DNA from: Chlorobium sp.
GTDB taxonomy: Bacteria > Bacteroidota > Chlorobiia > Chlorobiales > Chlorobiaceae
Direction of reading: 5' to 3'
DNA length: 62,832 bases
NCBI GenBank assembly: GCA_028277485.1
Contig: JANQGE010000062.1
Location: 1 to 62,832 of the forward strand
Positions 61,944-62,832 of the stretch are shown one piece after another (the stretch's first letter is position 1; every line of letters begins with the position of its first letter). The notes below the pieces were generated by a model. It did no database searches, was not told the origin of the DNA, and worked only from the letters and a program-made list of their open reading frames with translations. The position numbers and the translations under genes were made by a program.

Positions 61944-62417
61944 TTACACCGGCTGCATATCTCCGAAAATTTCCTCTATCTTTTTGCGCCGATAGGCAAA
62001 CACCTCTTCAAGCCGATGATGAATGAGCAATTGATTGAGCGCTTCTCCCAGCAAGCCGTAAGGAAGCTTATAGTCGATGATATCGGTCATTTCAACACCT
62101 TCGGGGATTTCCCGAAACCGATGCTTGTGATGCCAGTACTCATAGGGTCCGTATTTCTGCTCATCCCAAAACTCATGGGGCTTGTCGACATGTATTATCT
62201 GCGTCGACCACCGTACCGGAAAATTGAGAAACGGGAACAGCGTATAGTTGATAATCATGCCTTCGTACAGAGAACCGCCGTCCACCTCATTGGTGATTCT
62301 CATATGCATATCAGGAGGCGTTATTTCTGCAAGATTCAGGGGATTGGAAAAAAAATCCCAGACCTCCTTTATCCCTGCGGGAATTCCTTGCGTATAGAAT
62401 AATCTGTTAACGCTCAT
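61944..62417 (-). CDS. SRPBCC-family (START/Bet v1-like) ligand-binding protein
   Basis: 157 residues: LFYTQGIPAGIKEVWDFFSN, PLNLAEITPPDMHMRITN, YTLFPFLNFPVRWSTQIIHV, PHEFWDEQKYGPYEYWHHKH, ITDIIDYKLPYG-type strand and a long C-terminal helix. This is the SRPBCC subfamily often mislabelled as a SulA-like cell division inhibitor. The ligand is unknown. It is transcribed toward riboswitch 2 and is flanked upstream by MITE-like repeats; no clear tie to B12 is visible. Confidence 0.75.
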   Translation of the reverse strand: MSVNRLFYTQGIPAGIKEVWDFFSNPLNLAEITPPDMHMRITNEVDGGSLYEGMIINYTLFPFLNFPVRWSTQIIHVDKPHEFWDEQKYGPYEYWHHKHRFREIPEGVEMTDIIDYKLPYGLLGEALNQLLIHHRLEEVFAYRRKKIEEIFGDMQPV

Positions 62418-62451
62418 AGCCGGAACCTGTGTTCAGGGAATTTCTAATTAA

Positions 62452-62593
62452 GGGCACCTCTATAAATTGTCGTGAGCGACATGAGTACGAGGCGGATAGA
62501 GCACAGAAACCGGAGTGTACACAGAGTACATGAGGATTTCGAGCACTGGCCAACGAAGTAATCATGGTGCGCAACAAATTAAGAGAGGTGCCC
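62452..62593 (+). repeat. MITE-like repeat, complete copy R1
   Basis: 142 bp with terminal inverted repeats GGGCACCTCTATAAATTG and CAAATTAAGAGAGGTGCCC. Inside are the palindrome GTCGTGAGCGAC, GAGTACGAGGCGGATAGAGC, AGAAACCGGAGTGTACACAG and CATGAGGATTTCGAGCACTG. It shows no coding potential. A fragment GGGCACGCAACAAATTAAGG at about 62674 suggests further nested copies. Confidence 0.8.
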
Positions 62594-62720
62594 TTAATTG
62601 TACACTCCAAACACCCTCATCATACACAACGGCATAACCATACAAAAATATCCTCGATAGAAAAGAAAGATCAGGGCACGCAACAAATTAAGGGCACCTA
62701 TAAAAACATTACATTATTTA

Positions 62721-62832
62721 GAGTACCTCTATTAATTGTCGTGAGCGACTTGAGTACGAGGCGGACGGAGCGCAGAAACCGGAGTGTACATAGAGTACAT
62801 GAGGATTTCGAGCACCGACCAGCGAAGTAATC
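62721..62832 (+). repeat. MITE-like repeat, copy R2 running off the window edge
   Basis: Starts GAGTACCTCTATTAATTGTC, then follows R1 closely (GTGAGCGACTTGAGTACGAG, GCAGAAACCGGAGTGTACAT, GAGGATTTCGAGCACCGACC) up to the last base of the window. Only the right terminal inverted repeat is missing. Confidence 0.75.

Overview
The window looks like a green sulfur bacterium (Chlorobiales; a marine Prosthecochloris-type genome is my best guess). The grounds are BchH/CobN-type chelatase subunits with ChlI/ChlD-like partners, fused CbiH-CbiC and CbiG-CbiF proteins, mid-range GC and many short dispersed repeats. This is an inference from gene content; no rRNA or other marker gene is present.

Layout. 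1-5.5 kb (+): a chaperone-usher fimbria-like cluster with two tandem related subunit genes (the first cut by the window edge), an Asp-rich secreted protein, a PapD-like chaperone and a FimD-like usher. 5.5-11.5 kb (mostly -): an accessory stretch with a CbiR-like cobamide phosphodiesterase, a membrane methyltransferase, a ParE-type toxin and its antitoxin, an SRPBCC protein, an alpha/beta hydrolase, a PAP2-like membrane protein, a receiver-only response regulator, two clear pseudogenes (peptidase-like remnant, acuI/yhdH-like) and copies of a MITE-like repeat.

11.6-61.9 kb is one very large cobamide (vitamin B12) regulon with five cobalamin riboswitches. Riboswitch 1 (20.3-20.5 kb, -) leads a TonB receptor and then cbiP, cobD, cbiB, btuC and btuD. 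Riboswitch 3 (34.7-34.9 kb, -) leads a TIM-barrel protein, a radical SAM/SPASM enzyme, CobN, ChlD-like, ChlI-like, a second CobN and a substrate-binding lipoprotein; most of these genes overlap by exactly 4 bp. Riboswitch 4 (35.2-35.4 kb, +) leads TonB receptor-btuC-btuD-btuF. Riboswitch 5 (50.7-50.9 kb, -) leads an ABC importer with two binding lipoproteins, cbiZ, a double nitrilase-fold protein, cobA, pduO and cbiA. Riboswitch 2 (61.6-61.9 kb, -) leads the anaerobic corrin ring genes cbiL, cbiH-C, cbiET, cbiG-F, cbiJ, cbiD and cbiK, then a broken CbiK/TonB-receptor chimera and a ferredoxin.

Together these genes make the corrin ring by the anaerobic route, adenosylate and amidate it, attach the aminopropanol arm, import cobamides or cobinamide, and remodel them (CbiZ, CbiR). 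CobU/CobP, CobS, CobT and CobC (lower-ligand assembly) are not in the window. The least explained part is the tightly coupled TIM barrel-radical SAM-CobN-ChlD-ChlI operon behind riboswitch 3, which may include a tiny Cys-rich peptide gene. It sits beside a complete CbiK route that should make a second chelatase unnecessary. At 62 kb there is an SRPBCC protein flanked by copies of the MITE-like repeat. No tRNA, rRNA or CRISPR array was seen.
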